The notes under the pieces were generated by a model. That model did not search any database. It had not been told where the DNA came from and saw nothing but the letters and a program-made list of their open reading frames with translations. A program made the position numbers and the translations under genes. Shown in pieces: positions 25,072 through 33,356 of a stretch of 64,000 nucleotides of DNA (within the stretch, counting starts at the first letter, position 1; the number at the start of each line of letters is the position of its first letter). The stretch comes from Terracoccus luteus (lineage in GTDB: Bacteria > Actinomycetota > Actinomycetes > Actinomycetales > Dermatophilaceae): assembly GCF_003635045.1 (NCBI RefSeq), contig NZ_RBXT01000001.1, forward strand, positions 3,534,001-3,598,000. The letters run 5' to 3'.

Positions 25072-26082
25072 TCAGCCGACGCGGGCGGGCTGCGCCGACC
25101 GCGCCGACCGCGCCGACCGCGCCGCCTCGAGCTGCTCGACGATGAAGGCGTGGGCGCTGCGGGCGAGGTCGCCGCCGTCGTCCCAGAGGTTGCGCCAGAT
25201 GGCGAGGTCGTTCGACAGGCCGGGCGCCAGCACCGCCGAGGAGAACGACTCGAACGTGACCGGGCCGCGGTACGAGACGCGCTCGAGGGCGGCGAAGAAC
25301 GACTCGAAGTCGAGGTGGCCCGAGCCGAGGTAGCCGCGGTGGTTCTCGCCGATGTGCACGTAGCCGAGGCGGTCGCCGAGGTCGAGCACGGGCTGCACGA
25401 AGTCGTCCTCCTCGATGTTCATGTGGTAGATGTCGAGGTGGACCATGACGTTGTCCGACCCGATGTCGTCGGCCAGGGCGAGGGCATCGCGGGCGGTGTT
25501 GACGACGTTGGTCTCGTACCGGTTGCAGACCTCGAGGCCGAGGGTGACGCCGCGCGCCGCGGCGTCGACCGCGAGCTCCTTGAGCACGCCGACGACGTTG
25601 TCGCGGCCCCGCCGGCTCAGCGGCTGCGCGGCCTTGCCGAAGGCGCTGTAGAGGGCGCCGGTCAGCACCGTGGCACCGATGTCGGCGGTCACCGCGAGCG
25701 ACTCCTGCAGCAGTGCGGCGCCGCGCGCGACGACGGCGGGGTCCTCGCTCGAGACGTCGGCGTCGGGGGCCAGGCCACGCGAGCACGCGGCGCCGAGGCC
25801 GGCCCGCGTCAGCGCCTCACGGGTGGCGGCGCGATCGAGGTTGACGGCGTCGTGCAGCGAGAACTCGAGCAGGTCGTAGCCGGCGGCCGCTGTCTGCGTC
25901 ACGGCGCTCTCGACCGAGGCGGGCGAGGTGTCGCCCACCCAGACGAGGGCGTGGATGCCGATGGGGTTCTCCGGGCGCGCGCCCTCGGTGCTCGAGGTGG
26001 CCGGGTCGGTCGCCAGGGTGGTCGTGAGAGGGTTCGTCATGGTGGGGTCCGTCGTCTCCGTCGTGTCGCTCGGGTGCGTCAT
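25072..26082 (-). CDS. TIM-barrel sugar 3-epimerase/isomerase-like protein
   Basis: 336 residues. After a Thr-rich N-terminus the barrel starts at IGIHALVWVGDTSP. LEVCNRYETNVVNT, HLDIYHMNIEE, HIGENHRGYLGSG and the final VTFESF carry the Glu/Asp/His/Glu metal site of the D-tagatose/D-psicose 3-epimerase group. It probably interconverts a ketohexose after import. ATG at 26082 lies three bases after the ATPase stop. A second ATG at 26040 would shorten the disordered N-terminus and is equally possible. Confidence 0.85.
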   Translation of the reverse strand: MTHPSDTTETTDPTMTNPLTTTLATDPATSSTEGARPENPIGIHALVWVGDTSPASVESAVTQTAAAGYDLLEFSLHDAVNLDRAATREALTRAGLGAACSRGLAPDADVSSEDPAVVARGAALLQESLAVTADIGATVLTGALYSAFGKAAQPLSRRGRDNVVGVLKELAVDAAARGVTLGLEVCNRYETNVVNTARDALALADDIGSDNVMVHLDIYHMNIEEDDFVQPVLDLGDRLGYVHIGENHRGYLGSGHLDFESFFAALERVSYRGPVTFESFSSAVLAPGLSNDLAIWRNLWDDGGDLARSAHAFIVEQLEAARSARSARSAQPARVG

Positions 26083-26085
26083 GGG

Positions 26086-26901
26086 TCAGTCGTTCTCGGT
26101 GGTGTCGCCCGCCCGGGCGCCGGTGATGAGGGCGACGATCTCGTCGCCGTTCGTCTCGGCGGTGCGGCGGCCGGCGACGCAGCGCCCGGCCCGCATGACC
26201 CACACCGCGTCGCTCAGCTTCAGCACCTGGGCGAAGTTGTGGCTGATGAGCAGGATGGCGTGGCCCTCGTCGCGCAGCCGCTCGATGAGCTGCTCGACCC
26301 GGGCCGTCTCCTGCACGCCGAGGGCCGCGGTGGGCTCGTCCATGATGATGAGCTTCGAGGTGAATCCCGCTGCGCGACAGATGGACACGGCCTGGCGCTG
26401 GCCGCCGCTGAGGCGACGCACGCGGGAGGTGACGGCGGGCACGTTGACGGCGAGCGAGGCGACCATGGAGGAGGCCTCCTTGCGCATCGCCTTGCGGTCG
26501 AGCACCTGGAAGGGGCCGAAACCGCGGGTCAGCTCGCGGTTGAGGAAGAGGTTCTGCCAGACGGTGAGGTCCTCGACGAGCGCGAGGTTCTGGTGCACCG
26601 TCTCGATGCCGGCCTCGCGGGCGTCCTCCGGCGAGCGGAACGACACCGGCCGGCCGTCGAAGGTGATCTCGCCCGAGTCGGGCCGGTGCACGCCGCTGAT
26701 GCAGCGGATGAGGGTCGACTTGCCGGCGCCGTTGTCGCCGACGATCGCCGTGACCTCGCCGCGGCGGGCGTGCATGGCGACACCCTTGAGCGCACGCACC
26801 TGGCCGAAGCTGAGGGTCGCCCCCGTGACGGTGAGCAGCGCGTCGGCGGGCACGTCGTCGGCGAGGGCGCGACGGGCGGTGGTGTCGGGTGCCTGGGTCA
26901 T
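26086..26901 (-). CDS. Sugar ABC transporter ATP-binding protein (single NBD, FrcA-like)
   Basis: 271 residues: Walker A GDNGAGKST (55-63), Q-loop VHQNLALVEDLTV, signature LSGGQRQ, Walker B LIIMDEPTAALG and H-loop LLISHN. Only one nucleotide-binding domain is present, unlike the two of RbsA/XylG, matching the FrcA type. It energises import through the permease, whose stop it overlaps by four bases (ATGA). Confidence 0.92.
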   Translation of the reverse strand: MTQAPDTTARRALADDVPADALLTVTGATLSFGQVRALKGVAMHARRGEVTAIVGDNGAGKSTLIRCISGVHRPDSGEITFDGRPVSFRSPEDAREAGIETVHQNLALVEDLTVWQNLFLNRELTRGFGPFQVLDRKAMRKEASSMVASLAVNVPAVTSRVRRLSGGQRQAVSICRAAGFTSKLIIMDEPTAALGVQETARVEQLIERLRDEGHAILLISHNFAQVLKLSDAVWVMRAGRCVAGRRTAETNGDEIVALITGARAGDTTEND

Positions 26902-27974
26902 TTCTGGAACCTCGTGAGGAAGGCCGCGAGGACGACGACGACGCCCACCGACAGCGGTTGGTAGAACTGCGAGACCCCGAGCAGGGTCAGGCCGTTGACG
27001 AGTGCGGTGAGCAGCAGCGCGCCGATGACGGGGCCGATGATCGTGGCGCGACCGCCGAAGAGGCTGACCCCGCCGAGCACGACCGCGGCCACCGAGTTGA
27101 GCAGGAACGAGGTGTTGGCCGCCGGCTCAGCGGCCCCGACGCGGGCCACGAGCAGGATCGAGGCGAGACCCGCGAGCAGGCCGGAGATGACGTAGACCGC
27201 GGTCTTGATGCGGGCCGTGCGCACGCCGGTGGCGTTGGCCGCCTCGCTGTTGCCGCCGGTCGCGAGCACGTACGTGCCGAACCGGGTGTGGAAGAGCACG
27301 ACGTGGGCGACGACCGCGACGACGGCGGCGATGATCACGGAGTAGCCGAAGATCCCGACCGTGCCGGTCGACAGCTTGAGCAGCGGGGCGCTGATGACCG
27401 TCTGGGGCTTGCCGTCGGCGATGACGAGGGCGAGGCCCGACGCGGCCGACAGGGTGCCGAGCGTGACGATGAAGTCGGTGATGCGGCCGCGGGCGACGAG
27501 CAGCCCGTTGACGAGACCGACGAGGGCGCCGGCGACCACCGCGAGCAGCATCGACGCGACGAGTCCCCAGCCCGCCGTGAAGGCGGTGCCGAAGGCGACG
27601 GCAGCGAGCGTCATCGTCGAGGCGATCGACAGGTCGATGCCCGACGTCGCGACGACGAAGGTCTGGCCCACGGCGAGGATGATGAGGATCGCCGACGCGA
27701 CGAGCATCGAGCGGATGTTGCCGCTGCTGAGGAACGTCGGGTTGAGGGCCTGGAAGACGACGACGAGCACGACCAGGGCGATGAGGGCGGCCCACTCGGC
27801 GAGGTTGCCGAGGCTGGCCGCCCCGCGCAGGCGTGAGGATGCCGACCGGTCGCCGCCCGCGGGACCCGTCGGGCCCGCGGTGGTGGCGCTCGTGGCGGTG
27901 GTGCCGGTGGCGGTGGCGCCGGTGCTCGAGGTGGCGGACGGGTCCGCGGGACGTGTGGTCACGGAGGGGCTCAC
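26898..27974 (-). CDS. Sugar ABC transporter permease (BPD_transp_2 family)
   Basis: 358 residues. The first 45 are a low-complexity Thr/Ala/Gly tail. About eight to ten membrane helices follow, with the typical FVIVTLG-like core FIVTLGTLSAASGLALVIADGK, VGLVNGLLVARGR and VVLGGVSLFGGR. This is the ribose/fructose permease family. GTG start overlaps the binding-protein stop (GTGA). Confidence 0.92.
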   Translation of the reverse strand: MSPSVTTRPADPSATSSTGATATGTTATSATTAGPTGPAGGDRSASSRLRGAASLGNLAEWAALIALVVLVVVFQALNPTFLSSGNIRSMLVASAILIILAVGQTFVVATSGIDLSIASTMTLAAVAFGTAFTAGWGLVASMLLAVVAGALVGLVNGLLVARGRITDFIVTLGTLSAASGLALVIADGKPQTVISAPLLKLSTGTVGIFGYSVIIAAVVAVVAHVVLFHTRFGTYVLATGGNSEAANATGVRTARIKTAVYVISGLLAGLASILLVARVGAAEPAANTSFLLNSVAAVVLGGVSLFGGRATIIGPVIGALLLTALVNGLTLLGVSQFYQPLSVGVVVVLAAFLTRFQK

Positions 27975-29041
27975 TTCAGCAGGGCGGCGAAGGGGTCGTC
28001 GTAGCTCTCGCCGGGCTTGGGCGCCGCGGACAGCGCCTTGTCGACGTTCTCCTTGGTGACGACCTGGACGGGGGCCTTGACGTTCTCGGGCAGGGTCTTG
28101 CCGGCCATCGCGGCGCGGCAGGCCTCGAGGCCCATCGAGCCGATGACGAACGGGTACTGCGCGACGACGGCGTCGATGCCGCCGGACTTCACGGCCTCGA
28201 AGGCGTCCTTGTTGCCGTCGACGCTGATGACCTTGATCTGGCCGGTCTTGCCGGCGTTGGCGATGGCACGGGCGACGCCGAGTCCCATGTCGTCGTTGGC
28301 GGCGAAGAAGCCCTTGATGTCGGGCTTGGCGGCCATGATGTCGGTCGCCTTGGTCAGGGCGGTCTGGCGGTCCCAGTCGGCGGCGACCGTCTGCGCGACG
28401 GTGACGCCGGAGCCGAGGCCCTTCTGGAAGCCCTCGAGGCGGGCGCCACTCGTGGCGTCACCGGAGATGCCGCCGATGAGGGCGACCTCGCCGCCGCCCG
28501 GCAGCAGCGTCGACATCTGCTTGCCGGCCAGGGTGCCGGCCTCGACGTTGTCGGTGCCGATGTAGGTGCTGATCTTCGCACTCGCCGCCTGTGCCGCTGC
28601 CGCGTCGATCGGGCTGTCGATGTTGACGATCGGCACGTCCTTGGCCGACAGCTGCGCGATGCCCTGGACGAGGTTGGTGCCCGAGATGGGGTTGATGATG
28701 AAACAGCCGAAGTCCTGGCCGGCCAGCCCCGACAGCTTGTCGGCCTGGCCCGAGGTGTCGGTGATCGAGTTCGCGGCCTGGATGGTCACCTGGGTGCCGC
28801 CGGTGCTCGCGGCCTCCTTGATGCCGCTCTCCATGGCCTGGAAGAAGGGGTTGTCGAGGCCCTTGATGACGGCGCCGACCGGACCGGTCGAGCCCGAGGC
28901 GCCCGAAGCGGCGGAGGTGCCGCCGGCGGCGGGGGAGGAGCCGGACGTGTCGTCGCTGCCGCAGGCGGCCAGCGAGAGGGCGACGCCGGTGATGCCGAGC
29001 GCGGCGATGGCGCGACGTCCGGGGCGGGTGATGGATGCCAT
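27971..29041 (-). CDS. Sugar-binding lipoprotein of the ABC transporter (FrcB-like)
   Basis: 356 residues. The lipoprotein signal ends in LSLAAC (Cys27), and a Ser/Gly linker follows. The mature part is a periplasmic-binding-protein type 1 fold (GAVIKGLDNPFFQAMESGIKEA, INPISGTNLVQGIAQL, GFFAANDDMGLGVARAI). This pattern is shared with ribose/fructose binding proteins. It is the first gene of the operon, with a consensus-like promoter containing an operator just upstream. The exact sugar is not proven; fructose, psicose or allulose are consistent with operon content. Confidence 0.92.
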   Translation of the reverse strand: MASITRPGRRAIAALGITGVALSLAACGSDDTSGSSPAAGGTSAASGASGSTGPVGAVIKGLDNPFFQAMESGIKEAASTGGTQVTIQAANSITDTSGQADKLSGLAGQDFGCFIINPISGTNLVQGIAQLSAKDVPIVNIDSPIDAAAAQAASAKISTYIGTDNVEAGTLAGKQMSTLLPGGGEVALIGGISGDATSGARLEGFQKGLGSGVTVAQTVAADWDRQTALTKATDIMAAKPDIKGFFAANDDMGLGVARAIANAGKTGQIKVISVDGNKDAFEAVKSGGIDAVVAQYPFVIGSMGLEACRAAMAGKTLPENVKAPVQVVTKENVDKALSAAPKPGESYDDPFAALLK

Positions 29042-29091
29042 GGGGTGTCTCTCTCCGTTGAGGCCGGCAGGGCGCCGGACGACTTATGGCT

Positions 29092-29121
29092 AGTAGAAGA
29101 CAGATATATGTCTACTGTCAA
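29092..29121 (-). promoter_or_regulatory. Promoter and ROK operator of the sugar ABC operon
   Basis: On the minus strand, a perfect TTGACA (29116-29121) is 18 bases from TCTACT (29092-29097). Between them lies AGACA-g-ATAT-a-TGTCT (29098-29113, 14 of 16 symmetric). AGTAGA/TCTACT forms an outer dyad. A repressor here would block RNA polymerase; the divergent ROK protein is the obvious candidate. Confidence 0.65.
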
Positions 29122-29144
29122 GCAGAAAAGCGGAACCCGGCTGC

Positions 29145-29176
29145 TATAAAGGGGTCCGGGGCCTCCGCCGGAGGCC
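29145..29176 (+). promoter_or_regulatory. ROK gene promoter and SD-sequestering hairpin
   Basis: TATAAA (29145-29150) is a likely -10. GGCCTCCG-C-CGGAGGCC (29160-29176) is a perfect 8-bp stem with a single-base centre. It contains the GGAGG ribosome-binding site (29170-29174) for the ATG at 29180. The loop is too tight to form fully, so the inner pairs must open, but most of the site would still be paired. Confidence 0.5.
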
Positions 29177-29179
29177 TCC

Positions 29180-30478
29180 ATGATCGAGACGCGAGGGGCC
29201 GACCGGGTCCGACGAGCGACGGACAGGGGTGAGCGCGAGGTGTCGTTGAACGCGTCCGCGCCCGCCTCGAGCGCGCTGCCGTGGGCGCCGGCCGCGGGTG
29301 AGACGGGGTCGGCCGGTCAGGTGCTCGCCCTCATCCGGGCGGCCGGAGCGCTCACCCGCGCCGACATCGCGGCCCGCACCGGGCTGGCCCGGCAGACGGT
29401 GGGCAACCGGCTCGACGCCCTGCAGGCCGCGGGCTACGTCACGCTCGCGTCGACGACGAGCACGGCGCGGGGCCGCCCCCCGGTCCAGTTCCGGTTCCGC
29501 CCCGACGGCGGGGTGCTGCTCGTCGCCGAGGCGGGTGCGACCGGCATCCGGGCCGCCGTCACCGACCTCGCCGGCGCGGTGCTGCACGACGTGCGCTCGG
29601 CCCTCGACGTCACCATCGGGCCGCGGCGGTGGCTCGCCGCCCTCGACGTCGTCTTCGACGACCTGCTCGGGCGGGCCGGCCGGGCGGCGACCGACGTGCG
29701 CGGCATCGGCCTGGCCCTGCCCGGGCCCATCGACTTCGAGCGGGCGGTCGTCGTCTCCCCCCCGATCATGACGGGGTGGGACGAGTACCCCATCCGTTCG
29801 TGGTTCGAAGGCCGCTACCCCTGCCCGGTGCTCGTCGAGAACGACGCCAACGCCATGGCGGTCGGGGAGTACCGCGCCTTCCACACCCACCGGTCGTCGG
29901 TGCTCATGCTCAAGCTCGCCACCGGCGTCGGCGCCGGCATCATCGCCGACGGTCGGCTCTACCGCGGGTTCGACGGGGCGGCCGGCGACATCGGCCACAT
30001 CCAGATCACCCCGCCCGACGACGACGGCGACCCGCCGCTGTGCCGGTGCGGCAACCGCGGGTGCATCGAGGCGTACGCGGGCGGCTGGGCCATCATCCGC
30101 GACCTCAACGCCGGCGGTCGCGCCGTCGGGTCGGTGCGTGAGGTCGTCGGCCTCGTCAGCGCTGGCGACCCGCTCGCCACGGCGCTCTCCCGGCGGGCGG
30201 GGCGGCTGGTCGGGATCGCCCTGTCCGACGCCGTCAGCCTGCTCAACCCCGGTGTCGTCATCGTCGGCGGGGCCCTGTCGGCGGCGGCCAACGAGCTGTT
30301 CGCCGGCCTGCGCGAGTCGGTCTACGCGCGGTCGCTGCCGCTCGCCACGCGGCGCCTCGAGATCGTCGCCGCCCGGCTGGGCGACGGCGCCGGCGTATCC
30401 GGGCTCACGACGACCGTGACCGACCACGTCTTCGACCCGGCCAGGGTCGACGCGGCCCTCGCCCGGTCCGGCGGCTGA
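29180..30478 (+). CDS. ROK-family transcriptional regulator
   Basis: 432 residues. The N-terminal winged HTH is seen in LIRAAGALTRADIAARTGLARQTVGNRL (about 50-80). The ROK sugar-kinase-like domain follows, with LPGPIDFERAVV, ENDANAMAVGEY and KLATGVGAGII. The zinc motif CRCGNRGCIEAYAGG lies near residue 290. Divergent orientation and an operator in the shared promoter indicate control of the sugar ABC operon, as NagC/Xyl/FrcR-type proteins do. GGAGG lies five bases before ATG. Confidence 0.92.
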   Translation: MIETRGADRVRRATDRGEREVSLNASAPASSALPWAPAAGETGSAGQVLALIRAAGALTRADIAARTGLARQTVGNRLDALQAAGYVTLASTTSTARGRPPVQFRFRPDGGVLLVAEAGATGIRAAVTDLAGAVLHDVRSALDVTIGPRRWLAALDVVFDDLLGRAGRAATDVRGIGLALPGPIDFERAVVVSPPIMTGWDEYPIRSWFEGRYPCPVLVENDANAMAVGEYRAFHTHRSSVLMLKLATGVGAGIIADGRLYRGFDGAAGDIGHIQITPPDDDGDPPLCRCGNRGCIEAYAGGWAIIRDLNAGGRAVGSVREVVGLVSAGDPLATALSRRAGRLVGIALSDAVSLLNPGVVIVGGALSAAANELFAGLRESVYARSLPLATRRLEIVAARLGDGAGVSGLTTTVTDHVFDPARVDAALARSGG

Positions 30479-30503
30479 CCGGGGTCGCGACCCCGGTCAG
30501 CCG
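30472..30503. terminator. Bidirectional terminator with perfect 32-bp palindrome
   Basis: The region is perfectly self-complementary, with each 16-base half beginning CGGCTGACC. It includes the TGA of the ROK gene and ends before the convergent stop at 30511. It has no loop bases beyond those forced open at the centre. Confidence 0.75.
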
Positions 30504-30510
30504 GCGCGAC

Positions 30511-31290
30511 TCACCCGATGGGGGCGAGGAGGCGGGCCCGCACGTCGGCGTCGGCCTCCGTCGACGACCCGGTGTCGCCGAGGCGGCGGGCCACCTCGGC
30601 GACGACCTGCGTCACCGTGGTCTTGCCCTGCGCGGCGAACTCGTCCTCCCGGTCGGGCCAGTGCAGCGACTCGGCGACGTCGAAGGTGACCTGCGGCTCG
30701 GGCGCCGAGATCGACAGCGGCGAGAAACGCGCGTAGGGGGCGAGGACGCGGTCCCACACGGCGGCCCGCTCGGCGAGCTCCGCCCCGGCGCCGGCGGCGT
30801 CGTCGTCGTCGACCGGGTCGTCGCCGGACGCGAGGGGGTAGGCCTCGATGCCCCGCAGCTGGAGGAACACCTCCTCGAGCCGCTCGTGCTCGGTGCCGAA
30901 GAGGACGTAGGTGTAGCGGCGAACGGGGTCGTCGCGGTCGTCCATGAACTGCGCCCGGCAGCGCAGGTCGAGGCGGGGCGGCAGGGGCAGCGCCGACGGG
31001 CGGTGCATGATGCCGTGACCGACGTCGAGGAACTCCGCCGCCCGGTGCAGCAGGCCACGCCGGTTCGCCGCGCTGACGACGAGGTCCTCGTCACCGACCT
31101 GCCCGTGCGACAGCTTGCGGAACACGGTGTCACGGTCGTCGTCGGCGAGCAGCTCGACGCACACGGCGGCGACGGCCCGGCGGATCTCCACCTGCCAGAG
31201 GGGCCAGCCGAAGCGCTCGAGGGCGCGGCTGACCGACGTCAGGCTCGTGTCGGTCGAGAGGCGGTAGCCCCTGGGCTGGCTGTAGGTCAT
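30511..31290 (-). CDS. Uncharacterised 259-residue protein
   Basis: I do not recognise the family. The protein appears soluble, with no signal or membrane helix. Notable stretches are RALERFGWPLWQVEIRRAV, YTYVLFGTEHERLEEVFLQL and an acidic run, DDPVDDDDAAGAGAE, near residue 165. SLHWPDREDEFAAQGKTTV follows. GAGGAAGG before the ATG supports the start. It lies between the ROK gene (convergent) and the glycan operon, 78 bases downstream of the latter's last gene, and may be part of that transcript. Confidence 0.7.
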   Translation of the reverse strand: MTYSQPRGYRLSTDTSLTSVSRALERFGWPLWQVEIRRAVAAVCVELLADDDRDTVFRKLSHGQVGDEDLVVSAANRRGLLHRAAEFLDVGHGIMHRPSALPLPPRLDLRCRAQFMDDRDDPVRRYTYVLFGTEHERLEEVFLQLRGIEAYPLASGDDPVDDDDAAGAGAELAERAAVWDRVLAPYARFSPLSISAPEPQVTFDVAESLHWPDREDEFAAQGKTTVTQVVAEVARRLGDTGSSTEADADVRARLLAPIG

Positions 31291-31368
31291 GAGGGGCCTT
31301 CCTCGGGTCGGTCGCGGGTGGAGGGGTCGGGTTCGGCTCGGTGGTGGGAGGGCGAGGGCGCCGGCACG

Positions 31369-33189
31369 TCACTCGTCCCAGATGGTCGGCAGGCCCGCCT
31401 GGCCCTGCCGGGCGAGCAGCATCCACGTCGTCGCCGCGACGGCCGGGTGCCGACCCATCCCCATGGCCTCGTCGTCACGGGTCGCCTCGGGCCATGAGCC
31501 GTCGCCGCGCTGACCGGCCGACAGGGCCGAGAGCCGGGCGGAGGCGTCGGGGCGACCGAGGCGGTGGGCGGCCAGCGCCACGCCGGCCGACCCCTCGAAC
31601 CACACGGGCCCGCCCGCCGCGGACGGCGGCCGCGGCGCCCACCCGGCCACCCCGGCATCCGTCGTCGCGAAGGTGTCGGCACCGTCGAGGGACGTCCCGG
31701 CGAGGTCGTCGCGACCGGTGCGCTCGAGCCACAGGGCGCCCCAGCTGGCGAGGTCGAGCATCGGGGTCGGGTCGGGGCCCTCCGGCTGCAGGCCCTGGAG
31801 GAACCGGCCCACGGTGGGGTCCCACAGCCGGGTGGCGACGGCGGCCTCGAGTCGGGTGGCGGCCGCCCCCGACGCGGTGGCGGCCTGTCCCGTCAGCACC
31901 CGGGCGGCGAGGGAGAGGGTGTGCCAGGCGTCGAGGTTGTGCTCCGCCCCGGCCCACGGCAGCTCGACGTCGGCGTCGAAGCCGCCGTCGGGGCGGGTGG
32001 CTCCTCGCCCGCCGGTGACGAGGCCGTCGAACGTGCCGGCGGTCCGCTGCCGGTCGAGCAGCCAGCCCACCGCGCGCACACCGGCGTCGACGAGCGCCGG
32101 TCGCCGAGGGTCGTCGGCGGGCAGCGACCGCAGGTGGCGCAGCAGCGCGTAGGTGGCGACGGCGTGGTTGCCGGTGCGGTACTCGGGCAGCGCGTAGGCG
32201 GGCGCGAGGGCGGCCGCCGAGCTGACGAACCCGCCGTCCTGCGACCCGCCCCGGGTCTGCAGCGCGAGCAGCCCGCGCACGAGGGTGGCGGCGGCGCCCT
32301 CGTCACCGAGGCTGTCGGCGGTGACGAGGGCGAGCGCCTGGTCGTAGGTGAAGCTGCGCCCGGCGGACGGGTCGGTGGCGGGCACGTCGTACGAGCGGAC
32401 GAGGCCGGTGTCGGGGGCCGCCTCCGCGAGCACCGACCCGTCGCCGGCGTCGACGAGCTGGAAGACCTTGGCCCCGGGACGGCTCGAGTCGAAGGCGAAG
32501 GTGCCGTCGGCCCGGGCGGGCACCTCGTCGACGGGGTAGGTCGTGTCGGTCACGACGAGGGCGCGCACGACGAGCCCGTCGAGGATGCCGGGGTGGGGCC
32601 AGGTCGCGCCCTCCTGGCGGTAGCCGTGGTTCGCGTCGAGCAGCTGCAGCCCCCACTCGCCCGGAGGCACCGGCCCCGCGGCGGCGAGGTCGAGCGTGAA
32701 GGTCCCGTCGGGGGCGACGAGGGTCTGCAGCCCGGCCTGGGCCGGGCCGGTGGCGGTGAGGCGGACGACGTTGACGATCCAGCGCCCCGGCGTGGGTGCG
32801 ACGGTGACCCGGCCCGCCACGAGCCCGCGGTACCCGCCCGACAGGGGGGCGGGCGAGGTGACGACGACGGGCGTCGCGGCGACCACGGGTGGCGTCGGAC
32901 GGCCCCGCAGCGTGAAGCTCCCGCCGAGGGGGCCGGTCCATGCGGCCGGGTACTCGCGGTCGGGGGCGATGGTCGAGCCGCTCGTCACCGTCGTCCCCGA
33001 ACCGAGCTGTGAGAGCACCCAGCCCCACGCGGCGGCCGACGAGGCCGACGCGGCCGACGCGGCCGACGAGACCGACGCCGCGGACGGAGAAGCCGAGGCC
33101 GGGGCGGCCGCGGCGAGGGCGAGGCAGCCGAGGGCACCGACCGCCACCCAGGTGGCGACGAGCGCCCGCAGGGGCGACGGGCGGGTCAC
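31369..33189 (-). CDS. Secreted alpha/alpha-toroid-like protein of the glycan operon
   Basis: 606 residues. A signal/anchor helix (LVATWVAVGALGCLALAAAA) and a Ser/Ala-rich linker (about 35-55) precede a beta-rich domain. Residues from about 300 look like an alpha/alpha-barrel of hairpin repeats (LVRGLLALQTRGGSQDGGFV; HAVATYALLRHLRSLP; EHNLDAWHTLSLAARVL), as in glycan-active or terpene-cyclase-like folds. It may trim, bind or epimerise the operon's polysaccharide outside the membrane. GTG at 33189 overlaps the preceding 56-residue gene by four bases. Enzyme class unassigned. Confidence 0.7.
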   Translation of the reverse strand: MTRPSPLRALVATWVAVGALGCLALAAAAPASASPSAASVSSAASAASASSAAAWGWVLSQLGSGTTVTSGSTIAPDREYPAAWTGPLGGSFTLRGRPTPPVVAATPVVVTSPAPLSGGYRGLVAGRVTVAPTPGRWIVNVVRLTATGPAQAGLQTLVAPDGTFTLDLAAAGPVPPGEWGLQLLDANHGYRQEGATWPHPGILDGLVVRALVVTDTTYPVDEVPARADGTFAFDSSRPGAKVFQLVDAGDGSVLAEAAPDTGLVRSYDVPATDPSAGRSFTYDQALALVTADSLGDEGAAATLVRGLLALQTRGGSQDGGFVSSAAALAPAYALPEYRTGNHAVATYALLRHLRSLPADDPRRPALVDAGVRAVGWLLDRQRTAGTFDGLVTGGRGATRPDGGFDADVELPWAGAEHNLDAWHTLSLAARVLTGQAATASGAAATRLEAAVATRLWDPTVGRFLQGLQPEGPDPTPMLDLASWGALWLERTGRDDLAGTSLDGADTFATTDAGVAGWAPRPPSAAGGPVWFEGSAGVALAAHRLGRPDASARLSALSAGQRGDGSWPEATRDDEAMGMGRHPAVAATTWMLLARQGQAGLPTIWDE

Positions 33190-33356
33190 AGCCACCACCG
33201 GGCCCGGGCCCAGCCGACGGCGACGACGAGGGCGGCGACGGCGAGGCCCTTGACCGGCATCCACCGCTCGGCGCGGACGTCGGCGTCGAGCCACGCGCGA
33301 CGTCCCTGCTCGTCGGTGACTGCCGCAGGCGTCTTCTGGTCGCTCGGGTCGCTCAC
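33186..33356 (-). CDS. 56-residue single-pass membrane protein
   Basis: A small gene between the GT2 and toroid genes, overlapping both by GTGA. The N-terminal 30 residues are polar (VSDPSDQKTPAAVTDEQGRR) and one hydrophobic helix (GLAVAALVVAVGWAR) ends in RARWWL. It fits the small accessory subunits sometimes found with processive glycosyltransferases. No homologue is recognised. Conserved coupling to both neighbours is the main evidence that it is real. Confidence 0.7.
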   Translation of the reverse strand: MSDPSDQKTPAAVTDEQGRRAWLDADVRAERWMPVKGLAVAALVVAVGWARARWWL

